A stretch of 64,000 nucleotides of DNA from Liolophura sinensis (lineage: Eukaryota; Mollusca; Polyplacophora; Chitonida; Chitonidae). Positions 1 to 11,467 of this stretch are shown here, one piece after another. Position 1 is the stretch's first letter. The number at the start of each line of letters is the position of its first letter. Below the pieces are notes generated by a model, which saw only the letters and a list, made by a program, of their open reading frames with translations, did no database searches and had not been told where the DNA came from. The position numbers and the translations under genes are program-made. The stretch spans positions 71,584,984 through 71,648,983 of the forward strand of contig NC_088300.1 in assembly GCF_032854445.1 (NCBI RefSeq), given 5' to 3'.

Positions 1-431
1 TGCTTCAGAAGTCCAAGAGATAGATGTATGAAGTCGTAGTCAAAGCTTAGGAATGGAAAAGAACCATTCGACGAATTCGATGTCCATATCCAAGAGTACG
101 GATAGAACAAATTGTGTTTCTCTATCACTGAAATATTGCTCTCGAATTTTAGTGTAAAGAAAACAAAACTCGCCTTTCTTCGTATGCAATCACGTGCAAA
201 CGTTCTGGCATCAGATGAGTTTACAGTAAGGTTACACACAGGTAGCTGCGTGTCTGTGCCATCGATTCTTCCACGTAGGTCGAATCGACCATCCACAGTT
301 TGTGATCCCGATTTACCGTAAGCCTGTGCACTGACCAAAGGTAAGACCAGCAGAGGTAGAAATAACAGAAAACGGCATATTTCTCCATATGGCAAAGCCA
401 CACCTGAAGAAACTTTGCTGACTCCATCCAT
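1..431 (-). CDS. 5' part of a secreted/membrane glycoprotein, unrecognised (runs off window)
   Basis: One frame stays open for 143 codons from an ATG at 431-429 to the window edge; it has no stop because it is cut by the edge. The ATG sits in a good context (gccATGg), and an in-frame TGA lies 13 codons upstream, so this is the first possible Met. Residues 21-35 (FLLFLPLLVLPLVSA) form a strong hydrophobic stretch after a short N-terminal lead, as in a signal peptide or signal anchor. The following part carries five N-glycosylation sequons (N67LT, N71SS, N99IS, N119SS, N122GS), two Cys (66, 82) and aromatic runs. This fits an extracellular or lumenal domain. I do not recognise the family. The gene continues to the left of the window. 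It may be single-exon here or end at a donor beyond the edge. Confidence 0.6.
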   Translation of the reverse strand, partial: MDGVSKVSSGVALPYGEICRFLLFLPLLVLPLVSAQAYGKSGSQTVDGRFDLRGRIDGTDTQLPVCNLTVNSSDARTFARDCIRRKASFVFFTLKFESNISVIEKHNLFYPYSWIWTSNSSNGSFPFLSFDYDFIHLSLGLLK

Positions 432-1721
432 GGCGATATAGACTGCTCTGCTTATAAAGGTGAACTGTGTCACTCATCCAGACATTCCAATCATAGAATA
501 AAAACTGCGTGAAGGTATAGTCTTGAAATAATGATGTCATTCTTCCTTCACGGAAAAAGAAACCATAATTATTTTATGACGATACTGCTAAAGAACTTAA
601 TAACGTAACAATCATGTTTTTGTCTATTATTATGTCTGCCCTAATAGCTCCGAAGTTATAGATACAAGGAAGTAACTAAGCAGACATATGTGCATGCGAA
701 TTACCGGTACACAATAGATCAGGGTCAGCGTATGTGTATGTCACTCCCAGCAGTTATACTTATATGGTAAGCCAAACGATAATACAACTCTCCTATGATG
801 TAACCCAGTATTATGAATATTTGTCTCCCAAGCCCTGATGGAAAATTACAGCTTTATCTTATCTATGTGTTCGTTTGGAATAAACTCTTTTTCGGATACT
901 TAAAAAAGAATTGTAAGCATTACAACTATAAACTATGTAGCATTGCCTTTGTTGGGAAATTCTACTCAGGGTTACTCTGTTGTACTGTGCGTGCATATAT
1001 GTGCAGTGCCACCGAACAGAGTACATCTAGATGTTTGTGCATGTCATTTATCAGTTTTTCTATAACTTAGTATGGATTAGTTCAGTCATAATAATGCGGT
1101 TTATCGTCTGAGCGATAGACCCTTTTAATCTTTATTGGCAGGCGGTCAAGTTTTAATGTTGAGTTGAGAACTGAGAGTTATACCCCTTCTTGGTTTTGGA
1201 TACAGTGCTTTCCACAAGTGTTTGTATAAGTAAGATACATAATTTAATACAGACGTACTTTGACTGGGTCTAAGTGGGGAGGAGGGCGAGGGGAGTGTGC
1301 ACCAACTGTAAACGTTTATTCCACGCTGATTTGATCGAGTGTGCACCAACTGTAAACGTTTCTTCCACGCTGATTTGATCGGGTCAAACAGAGAAATGTT
1401 CGATTCTACTGATATAAATTTTCCATCTTTATCTGATCATCGATTTTTCTCTTACTCATAACGGAAATTGTTAATTCGTGTTGCATTACTGGGTATCTTT
1501 TTTTAAGCTTTATTTGACACAGTGGGCCAGCGTAAGCAAGGCTTATAACGTGGCCCCATTTTAGGTGAAACAACAGGCAAAAGACAAGGGCATTTAAATA
1601 ATATTCTCTCGCACTGCCGTCAATCATTATTAAAGTGACAGTTACGGTAATGATCATTGTACAAACGGTAGTTAAGGATGTTAAACAATAATTTTTAAAA
1701 AAAGAAAGAAAGAAAGAAAAA
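432..1721. other. intergenic, no gene seen
   Basis: No coding signal recognised; short ORFs here lack homology that I can see. It holds one 44-bp tandem duplication (1293-1380), listed separately, and is otherwise AT-rich unique-looking sequence. Confidence 0.5.
1293..1380. repeat. 44-bp tandem duplication
   Basis: Two direct copies of a 44-bp unit beginning 'gagtgtgcaccaac' lie at 1293-1336 and 1337-1380. They differ at one position (tttatt versus tttctt), so the duplication is recent. Confidence 0.9.
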
Positions 1722-2035
1722 AGCCTGCCCGGATAGCACAGTTGGAAAAGCGTCCGCTTCGGAGGCGGTAGATCCAGGGTGAATCCTGGGTCGGGTCACA
1801 CCTAAGATCTTAGAAAAGAGGAAGCTATAACTTCCTCGCTTGGCGTTCGGCATGAAGGGGATAGTGCAACGACTGGTTGAGTATAAGTCTTCGGTAAGTC
1901 TTCTCAGTGAAGCAGCACTAGATAAAAGAGCTGTGGAAATCCGTCATGCAACAAGGAGGCACATTACATACACTCTAAGGACTCCTTCGTCGTCATATGA
2001 CTCAAAAATTGTTAAGTACGACGTTAAACCCTAAA
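1722..2035 (+). mobile_element. tRNA-derived SINE, family 2
   Basis: The head is tRNA-like (gcccggatagcacagttgg, then a B-box-like 'ggtgaatcctggg'). The body shares 'gaagcagcactaga' and 'aacaaggaggcacattaca' with the inverted copy at 48395-48565, and the tail is 'cgtcatatgactcaaaaatt' with 'tacgacgttaaaccc'. The same tail is seen in the other family-2 copies. Not a functional tRNA gene: the arms do not pair properly. Confidence 0.7.
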
Positions 2036-3096
2036 ATAATATTAATACCCTTACTAACAATTATACTACTACTAATAAAATTAATTTATCGAAAAAAGAA
2101 AAATCGGTCAGCATGAGAGAATGCGTAATCAGGGTGGGTAACTAGAGATTATGGGTCATATGAAAGAAATCGCTTAATACCCTTTAAATAGCTACATACA
2201 CATGTTGCAATAAGTATTGTTAGACTATGGGTATAATAAGCCAAAATCAATTCCCGATAACGAACCTAGCCTGGGTTAAACAGAGTAACACTCTCAAATA
2301 TTCAAATGGTTGGTTGGATAATTTAATAAATCAAAAAGGAAAATAATGAGTTAAACCACAAATAGCAATGCAAAGGATATATGTAAATATATAATAAATG
2401 TTACAATAAATGGCGGCAGCTTACTCGTATGTACAAATACTTCAGTCCTGATTTACGCTACAGTCCTTAACTTGACTTTCCGTCCTTGTCCAATCGGCCC
2501 TGGAATATTTCAGTCCTGTTTGTGGACGTCCGTTCCTCTTTACTGGCGCAGTTTGTTGATCTCCCCCAACCTTAACACTGTTGAATACTCCGACTCATCT
2601 TACGAAGGGTGGTTGATACTCTTCTGGTGTCGAGACCACAATTCCTCCAGCCGGCACGTAATACATACCAATAATAACAGTTCACAAACAGCAGAATGTC
2701 CACCAACAATCACCCGTTGGTCCCAGTCCAGCTAATCCAAATTACACCGGCTTTTCCACTCCAAAGGTACTAACGATTTCATCTAACTATAGCTGTATCG
2801 TCCGTAACTCAAATAAACCAGCACTCCGCCAAAGGCGCCTTATAGCTCTCCACATATCAGTATCACTGCCTATCTCTGTTAATAACTATCACTGACTCTC
2901 TAAGCCTACAAATCTGCCGCCTTATACATTGTCATCGAAGCTTCGAGAAAGAACAGAGAAAAACATAAACAGGGTCATTTTCCAAAAGCATCGGTCAATC
3001 GAAACTGATTGGCTAGAAATTTACAAGATGTTCTATATTTAGACTACCTGGCTGCGACTGAAATAAACACGTCACGTGACTAAACCGCGCTAGGAA
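2036..3096. other. intergenic, no gene seen
   Basis: AT-rich sequence without recognisable coding exons. The open frame at 2472-2735 shows no domain features and unremarkable composition. Confidence 0.4.
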
Positions 3097-3369
3097 ATGT
3101 ACAACTATAAACATACAATGTACTTTTACATGACAGTATATTTATTGTTAAATCAGAAAGGGCCTTATGGAATCGGCGGCCCTTTTGCTCTGAACGCAAT
3201 CACTATCAGTCACCATAACATAACAATGGTGAATTTTTCCTTTCCACAAACAGTGCGAGACTGGAACTGCCTTCCAGCGCATTTAAAAAATATGACTACC
3301 AAACTTGATTTTAAGAAGAAAATACATTTATTTTATTTTATTTTTTTAAATTTATTTCGTCATAAGTAA
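3097..3369 (+). pseudogene. 3' end of a non-LTR retrotransposon (LINE) reverse transcriptase
   Basis: The reading frame ends with a segment containing 'FSFPQTVRDWNCLP' followed by a Leu/Lys-rich helix and 'LDFKKKI'. Known family pattern: the extreme C terminus of many LINE ORF2 proteins carries 'fFpxTixdWNxLP...sldxFK'. Only this tail is present, so it is a 5'-truncated dead copy, as target-primed insertion usually leaves. The AT-rich run after the stop fits a LINE 3' end. The clade (Jockey, CR1 or RTE) cannot be told from this piece. Confidence 0.5.
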
Positions 3370-3796
3370 TTCCACCCCCTAAATGGGTTTATGTTGGCGA
3401 CAGAGTGAGCAATATTCATCAATGTACACTACGAAATGGCTGTAGTTGACTTAATGGTGACTTATTTAATGATTTCATTGTAAATTCCCGAAACCGTCTG
3501 TGTAATAATATACCTGGGTACATTTTATTTCCAATTGCAATGAGGTGTTTCTTCTGTCAGCTTGTTTTGAGGTAGCCTTTCCTCGTAATATATCAATATC
3601 GGCCGTGTACTGGTACATGCATATCGTGGGGATTAGCCAATAACACTGTGCGTTTTTGATCATGTGATATATCAGATGTATGAACGAAATATCGCCTTCA
3701 TCAAGATGGCATTAAGACTGTTCAGAAAACGAAAACGGACGAAAGTCATTACGCTGATATAAAACAATTGAGTTTTCTTCCGAGGCCGGGACTTTC

Positions 3797-3997
3797 TTGA
3801 AAGCTTACTTTTCCACAAAAAGAGTGTGTATAGAAATGCTTCTTGTCCTTGTTAGCATGAATGAGATTATAAGACCATTTTGCTGTGACATGGCATATGG
3901 TAAATATATTGTGTGTGAAGGTTGCTTAAAATGGTTCCATACGGAACCCTATGAGACATGTCCTTGGGATGTCCAGACAAAACAATTGGATTTATAA
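3797..3997 (+). pseudogene. short ORF with PHD-finger-like Cys/His cluster
   Basis: A 66-residue frame contains 'CCDMAYGKYIVCEGCLKWFH' near residues 29-48 and a later Cys, resembling the second half of a PHD finger (C-x2-C...WFH...C). The first zinc-ligand pairs are missing. It may be one surviving exon or fragment of a transposon-borne PHD protein. No neighbouring exon was found, and assignment is weak. Confidence 0.25.
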
Positions 3998-4137
3998 AGG
4001 TTGTTCAACTCGTTTATGTCTATATTTGTAAACAGTTTGCTATAGATGTATTTAATGATGGGTAATAGTATTAATTTCACCATTTCACGTATATAGAAAA
4101 CTTGCAATGAACGAGTCTTATTTAAAATGTTGTATTT

Positions 4138-4400
4138 GATTTGACTGGTGTTTTACGCCGTAAAAAAGAATATTTCACTTATACGACGGCGGCCAGCATT
4201 ATGGTGGGAGGACACCGGCCAGAGCCCAGGGAAACTTACGCCCCTCCGGAGGCTGCTGGTAGACCTTACCACGTACAACCGGAGAGGAAACCAGCATCTG
4301 CTGGTTTTGAGCTCAAAGCGATCGCTTTTGTGGGAGGCTCCTGGATCACTGTGTTGCACTATTGCACGCCAACCACAAGGCCATCGAGGCCCCAAAAATG
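4138..4400 (-). mobile_element. SINE family 1, near full length, reverse
   Basis: Read on the minus strand it runs from a tRNA-like head (ggcctcgatgg at 4400) to the tail 'ttatacgacggcggccagc' near 4181-4201 (plus-strand spelling) and 'gactggtgttttacgcc'. The body keeps the 'ccggagaggaaaccagcat' segment. The head is diverged. Confidence 0.85.
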
Positions 4401-4999
4401 TTGTAAGTGGTAGAGCATATGTATATGTGTACTTGATGAAAATTGTAACTCGATTACATGTAGGTCTGAACTTGCAAACATTTTGCTATGGATGTATAAC
4501 GCCGGGCAATATTATGCCGTCTCCCATTCTAAGTTCTAAGTATTAAAACTTGTGATATATACTAGACTTTAATAAGTTATAATAAGTAGTATGTATACGT
4601 TCGTATATAACGCAAAATCACACAATGGTAATTTCTGCTTGAGTACAATATTACAATATTGTGTGTAGCTCTACATATATTTTATAAGGATATCATTATA
4701 CACTGACGTTGACCACTGTAGCTTGTAACGCGACAGGTCGTGTCCGCCAAGCCTTACGTCACATTGGTCAGACTGCTGGACATTGTGGGTCCCGTGTTTC
4801 TAGTGTTTTCATCGACGACGTCATTTACGAATATTTCCAATCAAAAAATACATAAGTAGAGAGGTTATTGCGAAATATAAAACATCCCTCAAAATGAAAT
4901 TTTTTTCCCCTCATTTTTTGGGCATATTTTTTCCTTTTCCTTAAGATCATACTCTTCGCTTTATAGTACTTTTTCATGCAATCATCCGTTAAAGATCCC

Positions 5000-5155
5000 A
5001 GGTCTAAGCCTGCTATATTTTCCTACACCTACAGGTAGTCTGTCAGCAAGCTGTGGATTTTCGTGTGCTTCTCCCGGGCTCTGCTCTTTTCCCCCCGCCA
5101 TAAGTGAATTATTGGCGTTACGGCGTTAAACATCAATGAGATAAAATAAATAAAT
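5000..5155 (+). mobile_element. SINE family 1 fragment
   Basis: It keeps 'ctcccgggctctgctc' and a degraded tail 'gcgttacggcgttaaacatc' followed by an A-rich (aaataaataaat) end. The tRNA head is lost. Confidence 0.55.
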
Positions 5156-5454
5156 ACATCTACATGTAAGACTGTAAAATTCTGCTTTTTAGAAATCTTC
5201 GCTCGTGTCGTGTACTTCTAGTGCTTTAATGTTCTGACCAGTCAAACCTGTCAAACTTCTGCGACTTTAGCCAACACCCTGGTGTGCGCCTAGGGAGTGC
5301 AGAAGACGCACAGACGGCCTCCACATCACAAGAAAGTTTTGGAAGCTAGACGGATCAACAGAAGACGCAAATCTAGATCTGACTACACATATTGCGGGTA
5401 AGACTAAGGCTCGAATGTTGAGCTCAGAATAGCTCAGACATACATTCGTAACTT

Positions 5455-5990
5455 CCTGAGCCTAACAGATGACGACGTGCTACCGCTATCGCTTGACAAA
5501 TTTTATTCTTCGGGTGAACACGTGATATTTGAAAACGCCATGAATCAATCAATGCTTGGAGTTTTCGGTCATATGACGACGAGGAGTCATTAGGTATGTG
5601 TACATTGTGTCTTTTTCGACGTGCTACCGCTATCGCTTGACAAATTTTATTCCTCGGGTGAACACGTGATATTTGAAAACGCCATGAATCAATCAATGCT
5701 TGGAGTTTTCGGTCATATGACGACGAGGAGTCATTAGGTATGTGTACATTGTCTTTTTCCGGCAGGGCGAGTCCATGCCGCAAAAGTGCTGCCGCCATTG
5801 AAGTATCATGCCGAAGACACTGGACATGACAGCCCATCCAGTCACATTATACTGACACCGGGCCAACCCGGTGTTTCCTTACTTTAACCTCCCAGTGTTG
5901 AGCGCCAAGCGAGGCATCAACAAATATCATTTTTAAAGTCTTCTGGGCCTCCCGACTTCGAGGTGGACGCTCTAACAATCAGGCCACCGA
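5455..5990 (-). mobile_element. SINE family 2, reverse, with internal duplication
   Basis: The tRNA-like head lies at the right end (on the plus strand 'cccgacttcgaggtggacgc', then 'ctctaacaatcaggcc'). The body includes 'caaaagtgctgccgcc' and 'gaagtatcatgccgaag', matching the copy at 20664-20970. The tail part is present twice because of a 144-bp tandem duplication. The apparent 137-residue ORF across it is a by-product of the repeat. Confidence 0.75.
5473..5758. repeat. 144-bp tandem duplication inside a SINE
   Basis: Unit 1 at 5473-5616 and unit 2 at 5617-5758 are nearly identical, differing at 'attctt'/'attcct' and near their right ends. Both contain 'ggtcatatgacgacgaggag'. Confidence 0.9.
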
Positions 5991-6495
5991 ACCGGTTCGA
6001 AAACACCTTAAGAAAGCTATACAGACTACAGCAAGGCCCTTCGAAGGGAAGTATAAGAGCTTCCAAAAAACGACCAACAATATGATAGTCCTGTGTCTGT
6101 ATGAAAATGGAGAAGGTGTGCCATCTGTCACTCTGGCAAACTGAATAATATATTCGCATGTGAAGGATTGCTCCCTTAGCACCAATTGGAGCGGTAGAAC
6201 TATATCCAAGAGTCTGATTCGGTTTCAATGTCACTTTTATTCTTCTGTCACTTTACAATTCAGCATTTCGAATGATTGCTTGATGCAGCACACTTCTTTC
6301 ATCAATTGTGGCTTATATAATATACATGTAAAAAATTAACAGACACCTAAACCTTTTATTAAGTTTTTATGCAAAAAAGAAAACAAAAAAGTTCAGGTTT
6401 AAAATCAAAAGTAGCGGTGAAAAAGCAAATAAAACCCACGTTCTCATGGGATGATGTGAAAGTAAGAGACAGTTAATTTGCCAGTTAGTCAAAAT

Positions 6496-7690
6496 GCACA
6501 CCAAAATGCAAATAAGCGCAATTTATCATTGGTCAGTGGATTCCCACACACACCAAAATGTAAACAAGCACAATTTATCATTGGTCAGTGGATTCCCACA
6601 CACACCAAAATGTAAACAAGCACAATTTATCATTGGTCAGTGGATTCCCACACACACCAAAATGTAAACAAGCACAATTTATCATTGGTCAGTGGATTCC
6701 CACACACACCAAACTGTAAACAAGCACAATTTATCATGAGTCAGTGGATTCCCACACACACCAAAATGCAAACAAGCACAATTTATCATTGGTCAGTGGA
6801 TTCCCACACACACCAAAATGTAAACAAGCACAATTTATCATTGGTCAGTGGATTCCCACACACACCAAAATGTAAACAAGCACAATTTATCATTGGTCAG
6901 TGGATTCCCACACATACCAAAATGTAAACAAGCACAATTTATCATGAGTCAGTGGTTTGCCACACACGCCAAAATGCAAACAAGCACAATTTATCATTGG
7001 TCAGTGGATTCCCACAAATGCCAAAATGTAAAACAAGCACAATTTATCATTGGTCAGTGGATTCCCACACACACCAAAATGTAAACAAGCACAATTTATC
7101 ATGAGTCAGTGGATTCCCACACACACCAAAATGTGAAACAAGCACAATTTATCATTGGTCAGTGGATTCCCCCACACACCAAAATGTGAAACAAGCACAA
7201 TTTATCATGAGTCAGTGGATTCCCACACATACCAAAATGCAAACAAGCACAATTTATCATTGGTCAGTGGATTCCCACACACACCAAACTGTAAACAAGC
7301 ACAATTTATCATGAGTCAGTGGATTCCCACACACACCAAAATGTAAACAAGCACAATTTATCATTGGTCAGTGGATTCCCACACACACCAAAATGTGAAA
7401 CAAGCACAATTTATCATTGGTCAGTGGATTCCCACACACACCAAAATGCAAATAAGCACAATTTATCATTGGTCAGTGGATTCCCACACACACCAAAATG
7501 TAAACAAGCAGAATTTATCATTGGTCAGTGGATTCCCACACACACCAAAATGTAAACAAGCACAATTTATCATGAGTCAGTGGATTCCCACACATACCAA
7601 AATGCAAACAAGCACAATTTATCATTGGTCAGTGGATTCCCCCACACACCAAAATGCAAACAAGCACAATTTATCATTGGTCAGTGGATC
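6496..7690. repeat. 52-bp satellite array, about 23 copies
   Basis: Head-to-tail repeats contain 'gtaaacaagcacaatttatc' followed by 'ggtcagtggattcccacaca'. Two subtypes alternate irregularly: 'catTGgtcag' and 'catGAgtcag'. Some units are 53 bp (tgtgaaaca). Because 52 is not a multiple of 3, each strand is open over several units in rotating frames. The ORFs here are therefore artefacts. Confidence 0.95.
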
Positions 7691-7738
7691 AAAAACGCCT
7701 TACACATGAGTAACGTGTTATATTATTACTCTATGTGA

Positions 7739-8080
7739 TCAGTTTACTACTGAGACAGGAGGTGTAGCCTGGTTTAATACTTCTGAAAGTTTCATCCAGT
7801 TAGAACATTTCTTCTCAGTGTAGGGGTCCTCTAGTACCCAGTGTTGTAGTATACCCAGGGAAGGGGAATATATGGCTGGATAGGACATATCAAAGACATA
7901 GGGCACAGCCATGAGAAGTGTTAGTATGTTGAAGACATTCCCGTTGTTTGCAAGTATGAACTCTCCATCTGCAAACACATAGGCACATTTGAAGGTGTCG
8001 CCTGCAAGGAAAGGCCTAAGAGATGGGGGTGTCAAGGGAGCACTCTGAAGGTTTTTCGGGACTGTATCCAACTGCTGAAT
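7739..8080 (-). CDS. terminal exon-like segment of the zinc-finger relic
   Basis: A minus-strand acceptor (ttctgcag) at 8082-8081 opens a 113-codon frame that ends in TGA at 7741-7739. It includes 'LLMAVPYVFDMSYP' and 'GILQHWVLEDP'. From memory, 'yyvFnisYP...l.llQ.fvL.D' is the usual C terminus of this family. This is the best-preserved part of the locus. The upstream exon could not be joined in frame, though a coding-like stretch containing 'MREILLIQHLEKLVMKDRGK' lies at about 8436-8545. Confidence 0.4.
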   Translation of the reverse strand: MQQLDTVPKNLQSAPLTPPSLRPFLAGDTFKCAYVFADGEFILANNGNVFNILTLLMAVPYVFDMSYPAIYSPSLGILQHWVLEDPYTEKKCSNWMKLSEVLNQATPPVSVVN

Positions 8081-8704
8081 CTGCAGAATATCAAAACAAA
8101 TGTAAATTAGCACTTTCTGTTAATATTGTTGGATATTCGCTTTGCTGTATTCAGAAAATATTCACAATTCCCCCACCTCAAAGTTCTGTTAGAAATTTGT
8201 GTTGATGCTAAATCTGCTTCCACATCATCTGAAGTCAGTTTTCTGCTCTTTAACTTCACAAATCCCTATCATAAGAAGTTTATACTCCAATACCGTCATG
8301 TGACATGGGTAAAAATGTCAACGTCTAACAGAAAGTCAGTGGAAATCTGTGCAGACTCTGATCTCCAGATGATATCACTCTTCAAGGCTACCAATTGATA
8401 ATGTCACTTAGTATGTGGTTGCACCTTGCACTTGCCTGGATATTGGAAAGGCAGGACAGACTTCTTCCCTTTGCCGCGATCCTTCATGACGAGTTTCTCA
8501 AGGTGCTGAATGAGCAGTATTTCCCTCATAGTGTCACTTTCCTAAAAAGAAATTTAACAAGACTAAATCTTTGCTCTTTGGAGTGCTGCTCAGAAGTACA
8601 TATACAGTAAGAAATACACAAATAATATGTTCTGAAGATTTAACTGTTGAGTGATTTATTTCAACACATCAGAATTGGAGGCATGCTGTTACTTGTCAGA
8701 TATA

Positions 8705-9245
8705 TCGGGTGGGCATAAAACATGGACCGTACTTTATAGCTGCATTGCTCCATTATCCTTTGTTTAAACCCTTTCAAACTTTAGACATTCAAATGGCATG
8801 ATTTTATTATTATGCTGAACAATTTTCAAGGTCATAGCTTGAGTAGTTTGTACACAGGGTTAAAATGAAAACATAGCCTCAAAAACTCACGTTCCGGTGA
8901 CCCACATTGCACCACCTGTCAGGTGTCTTGAGTAGTGTCAGAGAAACCCTTCTGCCAGATAGGCACAAGTTTTGCTGAATCAAGATGGTTTTCTCTGCGA
9001 AGGAATTGATCACCTTTTGAAATAAAACAAGGTAGATCATCATTTTGAAACGTACGGAACATGCGTTTTTGACTCTATTTTGCTTTTGGGCCCATGAACA
9101 GAAATCTTAAGGGATGAAATAGAAATTTGGTCTGTATACTTAGGGTATAATGGCTTTTGAGTGTGTAAATTTTTAGAAGCTCACGTAAGAGGGTTTCGGA
9201 AATATTGAGTGTCAAAGTACAGTCCATTTTTTTATGCCCACCCGA
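8705..9245. mobile_element. non-autonomous Tc1/mariner-like element
   Basis: The ends are inverted repeats of about 30 bp: 'tcgggtgggcataaaa' at 8705 and its complement 'tttatgcccacccga' ending at 9245, both followed inward by 'atgga(c)cgtactt' or a near match. The interior is about 480 bp, too short for a transposase. It matches the copy at 39782-40304 in inverted orientation. Confidence 0.8.
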
Positions 9246-10605
9246 GATATTAAATCACATCAGCTATGTGGTGTTAACATTAACAGTAACCAATCCTTAC
9301 CAAAACAGCAGTTTTTTTTTCAGTGAGTTCTACTCACATCCAATGGCCCATATTTGTCCTCAACAATCTTCATGACTCACTCTAACCTGGTATGTATTCT
9401 CTGTCATCTGGCAGAAAAATTCGTACAGTACCTACAATAGTTTGCGTCCATGATATTTTATCCAGAATACATGAATTAACGCAACCCACGCACAACAGAT
9501 CCTGTTATTTTTAAGTTAAATTTTACAACTGCAAAAAGACATTTTCAGCCATGTTTCAGACATTAGAAAAGTTTTTCCAACTAGACACTTTATCCGAACA
9601 TGAATTATTGCTCTGTTCTCTAACAAGTGATGTAACAGAAAGCTGCAGCAAGATAGCAAAAAAAAAATAGAATTTATGAACTTACAAACTCGCCCGGTGC
9701 AAAACAGGGGTTTGTTTAGCAGAATGGGAGATATTTTGCCATCTTCTATTGTCCTTGTCCACTGCAACCGATTTTTGCGCATCACGCCCAGAAGGAGTAT
9801 GATGTGGTTTCTCCCACGAGGCCCTTCCCCTTCCTTCTGTAATTAGGCAATGTTTTTCTTAAAATCCTCGTCAGAAGTCATTCTTAAAGCTTGCATTGGA
9901 CCCCTTGATGACAATTTCAGTTGTTTTCTACTGCTTCCTTCAGAGGGAGATCGAGGGCTTTGGCTGTTTGCTTTAAAACGTAGTGTCCTTATACGCTGAC
10001 TTATTTTACCGACAAAGAAGACTGAAACAAAAATGTATATTAGGAACTAAGCATTGACTATTCAAGATGCATACTACATTTTCTTAACAATATGTGTAAC
10101 AGGTTGCAGTGTACTGCATATACTAACAAAAGCTGGTGTGATTATATACAATTAATCTGTTGTCAGAGGTCCTAAGTTAGAGTTAGTAATGATCCTCAAA
10201 AAATGTTTTTAACTTCTAACTGGGAAAACAGTCTTTATAAGTGGATCCAAAACAGACCGCTTTGCTTGATGCCACAATATGCATCTGCTAATGGAAAAAG
10301 GTATAATATTTTTGTTCAGACATTAAGATCAACTGGTTTGGAAGCTACTAAAAAATAACAGGAATTTCTACTATCATTTTAAAGGCCAATTCCTATCACA
10401 CATACATGATTGTAATGTTTGTGTTCACATTCTCCTCATTGTAAACAATTATTTAAAGACTTACCCACGGATGTGTCCCATCATGGTAAGAAAGTGCAGG
10501 GAATTTCTTGATCATGGCCTTGCCAATTTCCTTATAATATGAGGCATCCTTCATGTCTGGATACATCTGGGTGTAATAGATAGCAGTCTCTAACACTGCA
10601 GAGTT

Positions 10606-10639
10606 GAACACCCTAGACGATCGCTCGTCTAGGGTGTTC
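10606..10639. repeat. perfect 15-bp inverted repeat (hairpin)
   Basis: 'gaacaccctagacga' is followed by the 4-base loop 'tcgc' and its exact complement. It lies between two coding-like segments of the zinc-finger relic. It may be a templated mutation that joined or broke those segments. Confidence 0.85.
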
Positions 10640-11467
10640 TTCTAGGGAAGATGGAGAGGTGATCGATGGAGACAAAGACGGCAAGGTTATACGAGATGGT
10701 GGAGGAACTTTTGTTTGTAGGCTTCTGCTCGTTCCTAATGAGCCTTCTTCCATACTGGATGAAAGAAACATAAACATATTTAAAGCAAAACAACAGAAGC
10801 TTAAATGGTACCACATGGTTATTAATTCATAACTTAATAGGGTTAAAACCCTCTGACAAACACTACAGATTACACTATAGGCTATACGTGTACCAGCAAG
10901 GACACCATAATCCTTTGCTGAGAAATCAATGAAACCATCAAAATACAAAAGCAGCAGTCAAATACATTATACAGAATTAAACATATGACCTAAAACCAAT
11001 CTCACCAGTCCACATACTGATTGAGTGTTGTTTAGTATCATAATCAAGAATGTTTAAAATGTGGATGGAGGTACCCGGTGGCAAGAAAGACAAATTATAC
11101 AGTGAACTATTTCATATGTGACACAAATACTATTTATTTAGACGAAACATTCATGTGAATGAATGGCGACAGCTAAACGCGTTTGCCTGAAGGTTAGGCA
11201 AAATCATTTTTGCTAGAACGGTAAGTAGGTCACCATCCGCGTCGGATTCGTTCGCCATAAATAATGTTTTAAGTAAACTTCAGTTTTTGTTCAAATTACT
11301 CGTGGAATGTGTTATTTATTTACTTAGAGAGTACACGTATGCCACATATATGAACAAATTACTTTGTTCGGTGTTTACTCCAAAGCGTACTTCCCGGCCC
11401 TAGTCGGGATCACAACGCTTTCAGGATATTTTCATGCCTTCCAGTAAAACATGCATTGGATCATGGA

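Noticed and set aside
1735..1810. A tRNA gene with anticodon-like 'cttcggag'
   Set aside because: The acceptor stem and T arm do not pair and the sequence continues into a SINE body, so it is a tRNA-derived SINE head.
4141..4546. ORFs of 80-132 residues as genes
   Set aside because: They lie within or run out of a reversed SINE; the same frames recur wherever this SINE is found.
6496..7690. CRISPR-like array
   Set aside because: The repeats are contiguous with no unique spacers, and the DNA is eukaryotic.
6640..7709. Plus-strand ORFs (63-112 residues) as a protein family
   Set aside because: They are successive frames of the 52-bp satellite.
9843..10023. Further exon (VFFVGKISQRIRTLRFK...) of the zinc-finger relic
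   Set aside because: It has an acceptor-like site and coding-like basic residues, but its phase does not fit the preceding segment ending at 10465, so I could not support it.
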